64,000 bases of DNA from Ornithinimicrobium flavum (GCF_004526345.1 NZ_CP038213.1:1240001-1304000); one strand, 5' to 3'. Shown: positions 29,901-38,268, counted from the stretch's first letter. A program made the numbers and translations. Notes: generated from the letters alone by a model not told the origin.

Positions 29901-30573
29901 GATCGTCACCCTCCCGCCCGTGCCGGCGATGGAGTGGGAGAAGGCGGCGCGGCTCGCCTTCGAGCGGGAGATGCTGGGGCTCTACGTCTCCGACCACCCG
30001 CTCAACGGCATCGAGCACGTCCTGTCCCAGCACGCGAGCGCCTCCATCCTGGAGATGGTCGGCGACGAGGGCGTCAAGGACGGCGACTTCGTCGCGGTGG
30101 CCGGTCTGCTGACCAACCTGCAGCTCAAGCGCACCAAGAACGGCGACCCCTACGCCCGCGCCAGCATCGAGGACATGGCCGGGTCGGTCGACGTGGTCTT
30201 CTGGCCGAAGACCTACATGACGATCTCGACGATGCTCGCCGAGGACACCGTCGTCGTGGTCAAGGGCCGGCTCAAGAAGGGCGACGACGGCGCCGAGCTC
30301 ATGGCCAACGAGATGACCCTGCCGGAGATCCGGCAGGGCCCCCGCGGCCCGGTGGTGCTCAACCTGCCGCTGGCCCGGGCCACCGACGGCCTCGCGCACC
30401 GTCTGAAGGGCGTGCTTGCCAACCACCCGGGCACCACCGACGTGCACGTCAAGCTCACCCAGCCCGGCCGGACGGTGCTGCTGCGGCTCGACGACACGCT
30501 GCGGGTCACCGCCTCGCCCGAGCTCTTCGGCGAGCTGAAGGCGCTGCTCGGGCCGACCTGCATCGCGGGGTGA
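26989..30573 (+). CDS. dnaE: DnaE, DNA polymerase III alpha subunit
   Basis: The replicative polymerase catalytic subunit, 1194 residues, near the normal actinobacterial length. The N-terminal PHP domain starts with HLHNHTEYSMLDG (from residue 12). The palm motif PDFDVDFDD lies at 417-425 and holds the catalytic aspartates; the fingers region includes the GRGSGAGS stretch. An OB-fold appears near residues 1030-1110 (AVAGLLTNLQLKRTKNGDPYA). ATG 26989 is chosen because it starts directly before the PHP domain; the frame is open further upstream without conserved sequence. Confidence 0.98.
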   Translation: MSAPSSPGQSFVHLHNHTEYSMLDGAARITEMFETAAEQGMPAIAMTDHGFIFGAYEFWKTAQKFDVKPIIGLEAYVTPGTHRTDKTRVKYGDGGRDDVSGGGAYTHMTLLARNNNGMHNLFRLGSLASMEGYYFKPRMDRELLETYGQGLIATTGCPSGEIQTRLRLGQWDKAVQYASDMRDIFGAENYYLELMDHGIGIERVVRQDLLKLAKELSLPLLATNDLHYTKQEDAVAHAALLCVQSGSTMQDPNRFKFDGDGYYLKSAAEMREIWRELPEACDNTLVVAERCEVSFTEGEGRYMPRFPVPEGEDETSWFVKEVEAGLQRRFPEGVPDYARKQAAYETEVIVGKGYPGYFLVVADFINWAKRNGIRVGPGRGSGAGSMCAYAMGITDLDPIPHGLIFERFLNPERKSMPDFDVDFDDRRRAEVIRYVTEKYGDDRVAMIVTYGTIKAKQALKDASRVMGFPFAMGERLTKAMPPDVMGKGISLSGIQDPTDKRYAEAVEFRELLAEDEHAGEVYETAKGLEGLKRQWGVHAAGVIMSSEPLIDLIPIMRRDQDGQIITQFDYPTCEALGLVKMDFLGLRNLTVLDDAIVNIRENRGEEIDLDELSKDMTDPATYELLGRGDTLGVFQLDGNGMRQLLRLMRPDNFEDISAALALYRPGPMGVNAHTNFALRKNGQQEVVPLDPQLKGKLQPEMEAALDPILGVTHGLVIYQEQVMEIAQKLAGYTLGNADLLRRAMGKKKKEVLDAEYVPFSEGMKANGYNEASVAALWGVLVPFSDYAFNKAHTAAYGVISYWTGYLKANYPAEYMAALLTSVGDDKDKTALYLAECRRLRIPVLPPDVNQSVANFAAVGDDIRFGLAAVRNVGHNVVDAICRTRAEKGAFTSFEDFLRKCPAVVCNKRTIESLIKAGAFDSLDHPRQGLVSIHERYVDALVDEKKQEAIGQDSLFSGFGFGDDGGADESMQIVTLPPVPAMEWEKAARLAFEREMLGLYVSDHPLNGIEHVLSQHASASILEMVGDEGVKDGDFVAVAGLLTNLQLKRTKNGDPYARASIEDMAGSVDVVFWPKTYMTISTMLAEDTVVVVKGRLKKGDDGAELMANEMTLPEIRQGPRGPVVLNLPLARATDGLAHRLKGVLANHPGTTDVHVKLTQPGRTVLLRLDDTLRVTASPELFGELKALLGPTCIAG

Positions 30574-30641
30574 CGTGGGCTGAGCCAGCCACGACCGCAC
30601 CCGGGACGGAGCACCCCATACCTGCGGGTAGCGTGGGGCGG

Positions 30642-32777
30642 GTGACAGCACAGACCTCCCGACCCGCCCCGCCCGCCGCCGCCCGTCGCGACATCGTCCG
30701 CAGCCACCACGGCGAGGACGTCACCGACTCCTACGAGTGGCTGCGCGACAAGACGGACCCGGAGGTCCTGGCCCACCTGGAGGCGGAGAACGCCTACACC
30801 GACGCGGTCACGGCCCACCTCGAGGGCCTGCGCGGCGACATCTTCGCCGAGATCAAGGGGCGCACCCAGGAGACCGACCTGTCGGTCCCGGTCCGCCACC
30901 GCGACTGGTGGTACTACACGCGCACCATCGAGGGTCAGCAGTACGCCGTCCACGGCCGCATCGCGGTGGGCGAGAGCCCGGAGCGGCCCGAGCTCGACCC
31001 TGCGGGCGCCCCCGAGGGCGAGCAGGTGCTGCTGGACGGCAACGCCGAGGCGGAGGGCCAGGAGTTCTTCTCCCTGGGCGCCTTCGACGTCAGCCCCGCG
31101 GGTGACCGCCTCGCCTACGCCGTCGACCTGTCCGGGGACGAGCGCTTCGACCTGAGGATCAAGGACCTGACGACCGGCGAGGTCGTCGACGAGTCGGTGA
31201 CCGGGATCGGCTACGGGACCGCATGGTCCGCCGACGGCCTCCACCTGTTCTACACCCGCGTGGACGACGCCTGGCGCCCCCACCAGGTGTGGCGGCACGA
31301 GATCGGGGCGCCCGCCGACGGCGACGTGCTGGTCTACCAGGAGGACGACGAGCGCTTCTGGATGGGCGTCGGCACCTCGCGCGACGACAAGCACGTCGTC
31401 ATCGGCCTCGGCAGCAAGAACACCTCGGAGTTCCGCCTGCTGGACGCGGACGACCCGACCGGCGACTTCCGCGTCGTCGCCCCCCGCGAGGAGGGTGTCG
31501 AGTATGAGGTGGAGCCGGCGGGCGACCGCCTCTGGATCGTGCACAACCGGGCGCACCGCGACTTCGAGCTCGCCGTCGCGCCGATCGGCGCCACCTCGTC
31601 GGAGGAGTGGACGACTGTCCTGCCCGGCGAGGAGGGCGTGCGCGTCAGCGGCGTCGACGCCTTCGCCGGGCACCTCGCGGTCTCGCTGCGCCGCGACGGC
31701 CTGACCCAGGTGCAGGTGCTGCCGCTGTCCGCCGACGGGCGCGCGATCGGCAGCGGCTACCAGGTGCCGGTCGAGGAGGAGGTCTACTCGATCGAGACCG
31801 GCTCCAACCCGACCTACGAGACCGACACCCTCCAGGTGCTCGTCGAGTCGCTGGTCACCCCGCGCAGCGTCTACGACCTGGACCTCGCCAGCGGCGAGCT
31901 CACCCTCGTCAAGCAGCAGCCCGTGCTGGGCGGCTTCGACCCGGCCGACTACCAGCAGCACCGGCTGTGGGCCACCGCCGAGGACGGCACGCGCATCCCG
32001 ATCTCGCTGGTCGCCCGCAAGGGGGTCGAGGCCGACGGCACCAACCCCGGCCTGCTCTACGGCTACGGCTCCTACGAGATCTCCATCGACCCGTACTTCT
32101 CCGTGGCCCGCCTGTCCTACCTCGACCGTGGCGTCGTCTACGCGATCGCGCACATCCGCGGCGGGGGCGAGATGGGCCGTGGCTGGTACGAGTCCGGCCG
32201 GATGGAGCACAAGCGCAACACCTTCACCGACTTCGTCGCCGCCGCCGACCACCTCGTCGAGACCGGCTGGGTCGCGGCGGACCGGCTCGCGGCCGAGGGC
32301 CGCTCGGCCGGCGGGCTGCTCATGGGTGCGGTGCTCAACCTCGCCCCCGAGCGCTTCCGGGTCGTGCACGCCGGCGTCGCCTTCGTCGACGCGCTCACGA
32401 CGATCCTCGACCCGACGCTCCCGCTGACCGTGGGGGAGTGGGAGGAGTGGGGCAACCCGGTGGAGTCCGCCGAGATCTACCAACTCATGCGCTCCTACAC
32501 CCCCTACGAGAACATCCGCGCCGTCGACTACCCGGCCATCCTGGCCACCACCGGCCTCAACGACACCCGGGTCTTCTTCGTCGAGCCCGCCAAGTGGGTC
32601 GCGCGGCTGCGCGAGACCGTCACCAGCGACCAGGCCGAGCGCCCGATCCTGCTCAAGACCGAGATGGTCGCCGGCCACGGCGGCAAGACGGGCCGGTATG
32701 ACGCGTGGAAAGAGACGGCCTTCGAGGTCGCCTTCATGCTCGACCAGCTGGGCGCCACCGAGGTCCTGGAGCCCTGA
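30642..32777 (+). CDS. ptrB: Oligopeptidase B-type serine peptidase (S9 family)
   Basis: A cytosolic peptidase cleaving small peptides after basic residues. The 711-residue protein has an N-terminal beta-propeller (about 70-420) and a C-terminal alpha/beta-hydrolase domain. The triad is visible as Ser555 in GRSAGG, Asp641 in LNDTRV and His679 in AGHGGKTGRYD. Motifs YGYGSYEIS and YAIAHIRGGGEMGRGWYE are typical of oligopeptidase B. The GTG start follows dnaE by 68 bases; no signal peptide is visible. Confidence 0.93.
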   Translation: MTAQTSRPAPPAAARRDIVRSHHGEDVTDSYEWLRDKTDPEVLAHLEAENAYTDAVTAHLEGLRGDIFAEIKGRTQETDLSVPVRHRDWWYYTRTIEGQQYAVHGRIAVGESPERPELDPAGAPEGEQVLLDGNAEAEGQEFFSLGAFDVSPAGDRLAYAVDLSGDERFDLRIKDLTTGEVVDESVTGIGYGTAWSADGLHLFYTRVDDAWRPHQVWRHEIGAPADGDVLVYQEDDERFWMGVGTSRDDKHVVIGLGSKNTSEFRLLDADDPTGDFRVVAPREEGVEYEVEPAGDRLWIVHNRAHRDFELAVAPIGATSSEEWTTVLPGEEGVRVSGVDAFAGHLAVSLRRDGLTQVQVLPLSADGRAIGSGYQVPVEEEVYSIETGSNPTYETDTLQVLVESLVTPRSVYDLDLASGELTLVKQQPVLGGFDPADYQQHRLWATAEDGTRIPISLVARKGVEADGTNPGLLYGYGSYEISIDPYFSVARLSYLDRGVVYAIAHIRGGGEMGRGWYESGRMEHKRNTFTDFVAAADHLVETGWVAADRLAAEGRSAGGLLMGAVLNLAPERFRVVHAGVAFVDALTTILDPTLPLTVGEWEEWGNPVESAEIYQLMRSYTPYENIRAVDYPAILATTGLNDTRVFFVEPAKWVARLRETVTSDQAERPILLKTEMVAGHGGKTGRYDAWKETAFEVAFMLDQLGATEVLEP

Positions 32778-32815
32778 GGAGGCGGGCGCGTATGCCCCTG
32801 CCGCGCCCGCCGCGG

Positions 32816-32907
32816 CCACCGCCCCCGCGTGCGGCTGAGCGGCATGGCATACCCGCCACCGCCACCGCCCCCTCGTGCGCTCGCGCGGCACGGCATACCC
32901 GCCGCCG
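32816..32907. repeat. Two 46-bp imperfect tandem repeats in the intergenic region
   Basis: Units 32816-32861 and 32862-32907 share CCACCGCCCCC, CGTGCG, GCGGCA and GGCATACCCGCC with few differences. They lie between convergent genes, with no credible open frame. The whole 332-base gap (32778-33109) holds these repeats, a large hairpin and a short direct repeat, and no gene that I can support. Confidence 0.75.
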
Positions 32908-32941
32908 CCACCCGGACCCTCACCCAGCTCTGCGCCGGTTC

Positions 32942-32979
32942 GTCATCCTCGAGCCGGTTCGAGCCGGCTCGAAGATGAC
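32942..32979. terminator. Large hairpin between convergent ptrB and adh
   Basis: Arms of 16 bases at 32942-32957 and 32964-32979 pair with one mismatch around a TTCGAG loop (core CGAGCCGG/CCGGCTCG). It can end transcription from either side. Confidence 0.65.
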
Positions 32980-33025
32980 AGTCCGGCTCGGAGTGCTGGA
33001 CGGCGCTGACAGTCCGGCTCGGAGT
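32976..33025. repeat. Short direct repeat, 19 bp, two copies
   Basis: TGACAGTCCGGCTCGGAGT occurs at 32976-32994 and 33007-33025, 31 bases apart. The first copy overlaps the 3' arm of the large hairpin. Origin and role are unknown. Confidence 0.8.
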
Positions 33026-33109
33026 CGGGCCCGAAGGAGATGGGCGGCCCCCTGCACACCCGAGCGCCGGACCACGGTGCGCCGCCGGGGCCGGGCGCGG
33101 GCGTGACGG

Positions 33110-34156
33110 TCAGGCCGTGACGATGACCTTCAGCGCGTGCTCGTCGGCGGCGCGGGAGAAGGTGTCGTAGGCCTCCTCCCACTCGTCGAAGGTGAACCGG
33201 TGGGTGACGAACTTCTCCGGGGCGACCTTGCCCGCCGTGATGTCCGCGAGGAGCTGCTCGGTCGTGGTGGCGTTGACCAGGCCGGTCGTGATGGTGATGT
33301 TGTTGATCCAGTCACGCTCGATCGGGAAGCTCACCGGAGCGCCGTGCACGCCGACGTTGGCGACGTGCCCGCCGGGGCGGATCGCGTCCAGGCAGGTCTG
33401 GAAGGTCGCGGGGATGCCGACGGCCTCGATCGCCACGTCCACGCCGGCGCCGCCGCGACCCATCGCGCGGATCTGCTCCAGCGCGTCAGGGCCGGCCTCC
33501 ACCGTGTCCGTCGCACCGAAGTCGCGCGCCGCCTCGAGGCGGAACTTGTTGCCGTCGACCGCGATGACCTTGGCGGCCCCGGAGGAGGCGGCGGTCATGA
33601 TGGCGGCCAGGCCCACGGGGCCCGAGCCGACGACCGCGACGACGTCGCCCTCCTTGACCGCGCCGTACTGCACACCGATCTCGAAGCCGGTCGGCAGGAT
33701 GTCGGAGAGCATGGTGCCCTGCTCGGCGGTGACGCCCTCCGGCAGCGGGATGAGCCCGTTGTCGGCGAACGGTACGCGCACAAATTCCGCCTGGGTGCCG
33801 TCGATGAGGTGCCCGAAGATCCAGCCGATGCCGCCGAGGGTCTGGCAGTGCGAGGTCAGCCCCTCCGTGCAGTAGTCGCACTCCATGCACTTGCTGATGC
33901 AGGAGATGATCACCCGGTCGCCGACCTTGACCTTCGTGCAGGCCTCGCCGACCTCGGTGACCACGCCGACGCCCTCGTGCCCCAGGATGCGCCCGTCGGT
34001 CACCGCCGGCACGTCGCCCTTGAGGATGTGCAGGTCCGTCCCGCAGATGGTGGTGGTCTCGACCTTGACGATCGCATCCGTCGGGTCCTGCAGCACCGGG
34101 TCGGGCACCTCCTCCCACGTCGCCTTGCCCGGACCGTGGTAGACCATCGCCCTCAT
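33110..34156 (-). CDS. Zinc-dependent alcohol dehydrogenase (MDR family)
   Basis: A 348-residue medium-chain dehydrogenase. Catalytic zinc ligands lie in CGTDLHIL (residue about 38) and GHEGVG; structural zinc cysteines are in CMECDYCTEGLTSHC (about 95-109). The cofactor loop VVGSGPVGLAA sits near residue 175, followed by DGNKFR, typical for NAD preference. ATG 34156 has GGAGAGGA upstream and fits the family start MRAMVYHG. Substrate is not predictable. A possible promoter with an inverted repeat lies about 80 bases upstream, shared with the divergent HIT gene. Confidence 0.93.
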   Translation of the reverse strand: MRAMVYHGPGKATWEEVPDPVLQDPTDAIVKVETTTICGTDLHILKGDVPAVTDGRILGHEGVGVVTEVGEACTKVKVGDRVIISCISKCMECDYCTEGLTSHCQTLGGIGWIFGHLIDGTQAEFVRVPFADNGLIPLPEGVTAEQGTMLSDILPTGFEIGVQYGAVKEGDVVAVVGSGPVGLAAIMTAASSGAAKVIAVDGNKFRLEAARDFGATDTVEAGPDALEQIRAMGRGGAGVDVAIEAVGIPATFQTCLDAIRPGGHVANVGVHGAPVSFPIERDWINNITITTGLVNATTTEQLLADITAGKVAPEKFVTHRFTFDEWEEAYDTFSRAADEHALKVIVTA

Positions 34157-34235
34157 GACGGATCCTCTCCTCCTGGCGGCGGGCCGCGGTCGGCGGGGGA
34201 TCCTGCGGCCATCGGCGCCCGCGCTGCCACCCCCC

Positions 34236-34251
34236 ATCCTACGCTGCGTAG
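34236..34251. promoter_or_regulatory. Inverted repeat over a possible adh -10 box
   Basis: CTACGCTGCGTAG (34239-34251) is a 6-1-6 inverted repeat in the divergent adh/HIT gap. On the minus strand it abuts TAGGAT (34236-34241), a -10-like hexamer, with a weak -35-like TGCACG 17 bases away. An operator position is suggested, not shown. Confidence 0.35.
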
Positions 34252-34294
34252 TAACTCTCGTGCAGGGTCCCGGGTGCCGTGCCAGAATCGGGCG

Positions 34295-34708
34295 ATGACG
34301 TGCCTCTTCTGCCGGATCGTCGCTGGGCAGGAGCATGCGGAGGTGGTGCTCGAGACCGGTACGGCGCTCGCCTTCCTCGACACCCGGCCCGTGTTCAAGG
34401 GCCACACGCTGGTGGTGCCGCGGAACCACATACCCACGCTGACCGAGGTGCCCGACGACCAGCTGGCACCGTTGCTCGCCGCCGCCCGCACCCTCGCGGG
34501 GGCCATGAAGGACGCCCTCGGCGCGCAGGGCAGCTTCGTGGCGATGAACAACACGGTGAGCCAGTCGGTGCCCCACCTGCACGTCCACGTGGTGCCGCGG
34601 ACCAAGGGCGACGGGCTGCGGGGCTTCTTCTGGCCCCGGGTCCGGTATGCCGAGGGTGAGGCCGCCGGGTATGCCGCCCGCCTGCGTGCGGCGGTGGGGA
34701 CGGGATGA
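34295..34708 (+). CDS. HIT-family nucleotide-binding protein
   Basis: A 137-residue histidine-triad hydrolase/transferase acting on nucleotide phosphoramidates or dinucleoside polyphosphates. It begins CLFCRIVAGQ, has the FLDTRPVFKGHTLVVP strand and the triad HLHVHVVP at about residues 94-101. The start is the only ATG that gives the canonical N-terminus. Its stop overlaps the FUSC gene start in ATGA. Confidence 0.93.
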   Translation: MTCLFCRIVAGQEHAEVVLETGTALAFLDTRPVFKGHTLVVPRNHIPTLTEVPDDQLAPLLAAARTLAGAMKDALGAQGSFVAMNNTVSQSVPHLHVHVVPRTKGDGLRGFFWPRVRYAEGEAAGYAARLRAAVGTG

Positions 34709-35877
34709 GGGGCGACCCGGACCGGCGGCGCGACCCCCAGCTGTGGCTGCGCCGGGCCCGGCCCCGCACCCGGCTCATCCGGGCCGTGCGGCGGGTGCGC
34801 CGGAACGCCCCGCACCTGCTGCTCGCCGCGGCCGCCGCCGGCCTGGCCTACCTGCTGGCGAGCCTCGCCTTCGGCTCCGAGCACGCCGTCTTCGCCCCGA
34901 TCGCGGCGGTCGTGGCCGTCGGGCTGTCCGCGGGGCAGCGCCTGGTCCGCGCCGTGGAGATCAGCCTCGGCGTGGTCCTGGGCCTCGTCTTCGCCGACCT
35001 GCTGACCCGCGTCATCGGGGCGGGGACCTGGCAGCTCATGCTGGCGGTGCTGCTGGCCATGTCCGCCGCCGTCGCGCTGCGGGCCAGCTCGCTCATGGCC
35101 AACCAGGCCGCGGTCGCCGGCGTCTTCGTCATGGTCCTCGTGCCGCTGCAGGACACCCCCTCGCTGGTGCGTCTCGCCGACGCCGTCATCGGTGGGGTCG
35201 TCGCCATCGTGCTCAACGCCCTGCTCGCCCCGGACCCGCACCGGGTGGCCCTCACCACGGCCGAGCAGCTCCTCGACCGGCTCGCCGCGGCCTACCGGGA
35301 GCTGGCCCGGGCGCTGGAGGAGGAGCGGCTGGAGATCGCGACCCGGGCCGTCGACGGGCTGGAGACGCTGGAGACCGTCGGGCGCGACCTCGACACCTCG
35401 CTGGAGGCGACCAAGGAGCGGATCACCTTCGGCCAGGCCAGCACCCGCCACGCCCAGCGGCGCCGCCTGCGCGCGATGCTGCAGCTCGCCTCCCGGTCGG
35501 GGGTCATGGTGATCAGCGCGCGGTCGACCGCCCGCGCGGTGTCGACCCTGGCGCGGCACCGCAGCCACCCCGACCCCGCGCTCGTGACCGGGCTGGAGCA
35601 GCTCGCCCAGGCGGTGCTCGAGCTGCGGAGGTGGGTCGGCGGGGGTGCGCGGATGGAGGTCGTCCGGGAGGCGGCGCTGCGGGCGGCCGTCACCGCGTCC
35701 AAGGCCCTGCGCCCCACGCCCGGCGTCGGTCCGGCGGCCCCGGCCGAGCAGGCGCTGGCCTGGCAGCTGCGGGCCTCAGCGGTCGACGTGCTGAGGGTGG
35801 TCGGGCTGTCCTACGCCGCGGCCGTCGCCGCCCTGGAGGAGGCCGCCGGACGGGTCGACAGGCCGATGCAGGAGTGA
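34705..35877 (+). CDS. FUSC/aromatic acid exporter family membrane protein
   Basis: A 390-residue protein with a basic N-terminal tail, about six membrane helices between residues 38 and 175 (HLLLAAAAAGLAYLL, VFAPIAAVVAVGLSAGQRL), then a long cytoplasmic helical domain. The layout and the P-I-A-A-V-V/G-Q-R pattern fit FUSC-like proteins of the aromatic acid exporter family. Substrate unknown. Translation is coupled to the HIT gene by a four-base overlap. Confidence 0.8.
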   Translation: MRGDPDRRRDPQLWLRRARPRTRLIRAVRRVRRNAPHLLLAAAAAGLAYLLASLAFGSEHAVFAPIAAVVAVGLSAGQRLVRAVEISLGVVLGLVFADLLTRVIGAGTWQLMLAVLLAMSAAVALRASSLMANQAAVAGVFVMVLVPLQDTPSLVRLADAVIGGVVAIVLNALLAPDPHRVALTTAEQLLDRLAAAYRELARALEEERLEIATRAVDGLETLETVGRDLDTSLEATKERITFGQASTRHAQRRRLRAMLQLASRSGVMVISARSTARAVSTLARHRSHPDPALVTGLEQLAQAVLELRRWVGGGARMEVVREAALRAAVTASKALRPTPGVGPAAPAEQALAWQLRASAVDVLRVVGLSYAAAVAALEEAAGRVDRPMQE

Positions 35878-35963
35878 GCGTCGACCGTCCCCGGAAGGAG
35901 GCTGCGCCGCCGACCGTTTCGGCGTAGCCTCGCAGGAAGCCGCTACCGCGACAGGAGGACCAG

Positions 35964-37097
35964 ATGGATCTGATGAGCCGGGCAGAGTTCGAGGAGCTGG
36001 TGGGGGAGGGCGACGGGACGAGGGTGTCCCTCTTCGCCCCGACGCACCGGGTCAGCGACGGCAAGCGGGGGGAGGAGGACCGGCTCCGGTGGAAGAACCT
36101 GATCACCGCGGTCGAGCACACCCTGGCCTCCGACGGGCTGGAGCGGTCCGAGGCGCGTGACCTGCTGGCCCCCGCGTGGGAGCTGCACGGCGACAACATG
36201 GCGTGGAGCCACATGGCCGACGGCCTGGCCATGTTCCTGCGCAAGGGATGGCACGCCACCTACCGGGTGCCCCTGGCCCTGCCCGAGCTGGCCGCCGCCG
36301 GCCCCGGCTTCATCCTCGGCCCGGTGCTGCCGCTGCTCACCGACCGCAACTACGTCGTGCTCACCCTGAGCCAGCGCAAGGTGCGGGTCCTGCGCGGCAG
36401 CCGCGACCAGATCGGCGAGCTGGAGATGCCGTCGGTGCCGCGGGCCTTCGAGGACGTCTTCGAGCCGGACGGCCCGCAGGAGACCGTGGGCTCTCGGATG
36501 CACACCGCCGGTGGGCAGGGGGGCGCGGTCCACGGCTCGAGCTCCCAGGACAACGTGCACAAGGAGGACGTCGTCGAGTTTTTCCGCGAGGTCGCCCGCG
36601 GCGTGGACGAGCACCTGGCCGGGCGCAGCATCCCCATGATCCTGGCCGGGCTCCCCGAGTGGGTGGCGGTCTACCGCGACCTCACCTCATACCCCCACGT
36701 CCTCGACGGCGCGATCGAGCACAACCCCGACGACATGCGCGACGAGGAGCTGAGGGGCGCGGCATGGAAGCTGGTCGAGGCCCGGTTGGACAAGGAGTGC
36801 GAGCAGCTGCTCGACCGCTTCCACGAGGCGCAGGCCCACGGTCGGGCCGCGCTGGGCGCCGATCCGGTGCTGACCGCCGCCAACGAGGGTCGCGTCGACA
36901 CCCTGCTCATGACGGCCGACGGCTGCTACGCCGGTGGCAACGGCGGGCCCGAGGTGGTGCTCCCGCTGCGCGACCGTGAGGACCTGTGCGGCCAGGCGGA
37001 CGCCGCCGCCCGGGCGACCCTGCGCAACGGCGGGTCGGTGCGGATCCTCGCCGAGCTCCCCAGGCACGCACCCGTGGCGGCCGTCCTGCGCTACTGA
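35964..37097 (+). CDS. Bacterial eRF1-like (baeRF) family protein
   Basis: A 377-residue soluble protein. The N-terminal region (LFAPTHRVSDGK), the middle LTDRNYVVLTLSQRKVRVLRG strand-rich segment and C-terminal EGRVDTLLMTADG with a VRILAEL end resemble the bacterial/archaeal eRF1-related (baeRF) domain family, which has been proposed to act in ribosome rescue or RNA cleavage. A GGAGGACC ribosome site supports ATG 35964. The assignment rests on motif resemblance recognised by eye. It stands alone between the FUSC gene and the palindrome-flanked gene. Confidence 0.65.
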   Translation: MDLMSRAEFEELVGEGDGTRVSLFAPTHRVSDGKRGEEDRLRWKNLITAVEHTLASDGLERSEARDLLAPAWELHGDNMAWSHMADGLAMFLRKGWHATYRVPLALPELAAAGPGFILGPVLPLLTDRNYVVLTLSQRKVRVLRGSRDQIGELEMPSVPRAFEDVFEPDGPQETVGSRMHTAGGQGGAVHGSSSQDNVHKEDVVEFFREVARGVDEHLAGRSIPMILAGLPEWVAVYRDLTSYPHVLDGAIEHNPDDMRDEELRGAAWKLVEARLDKECEQLLDRFHEAQAHGRAALGADPVLTAANEGRVDTLLMTADGCYAGGNGGPEVVLPLRDREDLCGQADAAARATLRNGGSVRILAELPRHAPVAAVLRY

Positions 37098-37170
37098 ACG
37101 GCGCACCCGTGGCGGAGCTCGCCCACCCCCGCTGCCCCTGGCCCCCGCCTGCCCGCCGGAGCCGCGCATC

Positions 37171-37236
37171 CCTGTGCACCGCTCTTGTGTCACATTCATT
37201 GCCCTGACGATGAATGTGACACAAGAGCACCGCACA
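37171..37236. repeat. Long palindrome, left copy
   Basis: Perfect 19-bp arms at 37181-37199 and 37210-37228 (core GTGTCACATTCAT and its complement) surround a 10-base loop, 83 bases after the stop of the upstream gene. The element, with flanks CCTGTGCAC on the left and CACCGCACA on the right, recurs at 38330 in the same orientation. The right arm can be read as a start ATG-AAT-GTG in frame with the gene behind it. Confidence 0.92.
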
Positions 37237-37246
37237 TCCATGCGAG

Positions 37247-37255
37247 TTGTCCACA
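37247..37255 (+). promoter_or_regulatory. DnaA-box-like 9-mer
   Basis: TTGTCCACA, an exact match to the actinobacterial DnaA box consensus, lies just right of the left palindrome. A single box is weak evidence of DnaA binding. Confidence 0.3.
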
Positions 37256-37308
37256 GGGCGCGAGCCACCCGCCGCCGCGCGCCCCGCGCAACGGGCACGC
37301 TGGCGCCC

Positions 37309-38268
37309 ATGGCCCCGACGCGCGACTTCCCTGACCTCCCCGGGCAGAGGGGGCTGGCCACCGTGGCGCAGCTGCTGGAGCACGGGTGGACCAGGTCGGC
37401 CGTGGACCAGGCCAGGGCGCGGACCTTCCAGGAGCCCATGCCCCGTGTCCTCGCACCGCACCGTGGACCGCTCGACGCCGCCACCCGCACCTGCGCGTGG
37501 GCGCTGTGGGCCGGCCCCAGCGCGGTCTTCACCGGGTCGAGCGCGCTGTCGCTGTGGGGCCTGACCATCCGGGGTGGTCTCCCCGTCACCCTCGTCGTCC
37601 CGGCGAGCGGACGGGCCCGGCAGCACGGACGGGTCCGTCTGGTGCGGTCCACGCGCGAGATCATCGGGCGGCGCTCCGGGATCCTCCGCATCGCGGGGGG
37701 CGCCCGTGCGCTCGCGGACGCAGCGGTCTACGAGAAGCACCGTCCTGACGACCTCGAGCAGTGGACCATCACCGTCCTGCAGCGCGGCTTGGCCACGCCG
37801 GAGGCCGTGGAGCGCGAGCTCTGGATGCGCCCACGCGCCAAGGTTGCCTCCGTATGGCGTGGCCTCGCCGGCTACGTCGACGGTGCCTGGTCCCGGCCCG
37901 AGGTGGTGCTGCGCGAGGTCGTCGACGGCGACGGTGGCTTCCCTCCGCTGCTGACCAACTGCCGGCTGCTCTCCCCGGTGGGTGACCTCATCGGCGTGCC
38001 CGACGGCTACCTCGAGGAGGCCGGGGTGGCGATCCAGGTGCACTCGCGCCAGTACCACCAGGGCGTGGACGACCAGGGCGGCGACCGGTGGTCGGAGACC
38101 GTGGAGAGGGACGGCGCGTTCGCGGCCGCCGGCGTCCGGGTGATCGGGGTGACCCCGTGGACGCTCTACGCCAAGCCGCAACGGTTCGTCAGCCGCCTGC
38201 GCCAGGTCGTGGAGGTGGGGCTCCAAGGGCCCCGGCCGGCGGTGCGCGTCGTCCCGCACGCGCCCTGA
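37309..38268 (+). CDS. AbiEi-antitoxin-like protein with a degenerate endonuclease-like C-terminus
   Basis: A 319-residue protein common in actinobacterial genomes as type IV AbiEi-family antitoxin domain protein. The N-terminal part (about 10-65, LATVAQLLEHGWTRSAVDQARA) reads like the AbiEi winged helix; the middle is the VFTGSSALSLWGL region; the C-terminus (about 215-310) follows the pattern of DUF559/Vsr-like nuclease folds. In relatives the core strand is usually E-V-D followed by SR and H; here it is IQVHSRQYH (242-250), so both acids are replaced. No AbiEii-type toxin gene is next to it. ATG 37309 is the default start; an in-frame ATG at 37210 inside the palindrome is possible. Confidence 0.65.
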   Translation: MAPTRDFPDLPGQRGLATVAQLLEHGWTRSAVDQARARTFQEPMPRVLAPHRGPLDAATRTCAWALWAGPSAVFTGSSALSLWGLTIRGGLPVTLVVPASGRARQHGRVRLVRSTREIIGRRSGILRIAGGARALADAAVYEKHRPDDLEQWTITVLQRGLATPEAVERELWMRPRAKVASVWRGLAGYVDGAWSRPEVVLREVVDGDGGFPPLLTNCRLLSPVGDLIGVPDGYLEEAGVAIQVHSRQYHQGVDDQGGDRWSETVERDGAFAAAGVRVIGVTPWTLYAKPQRFVSRLRQVVEVGLQGPRPAVRVVPHAP

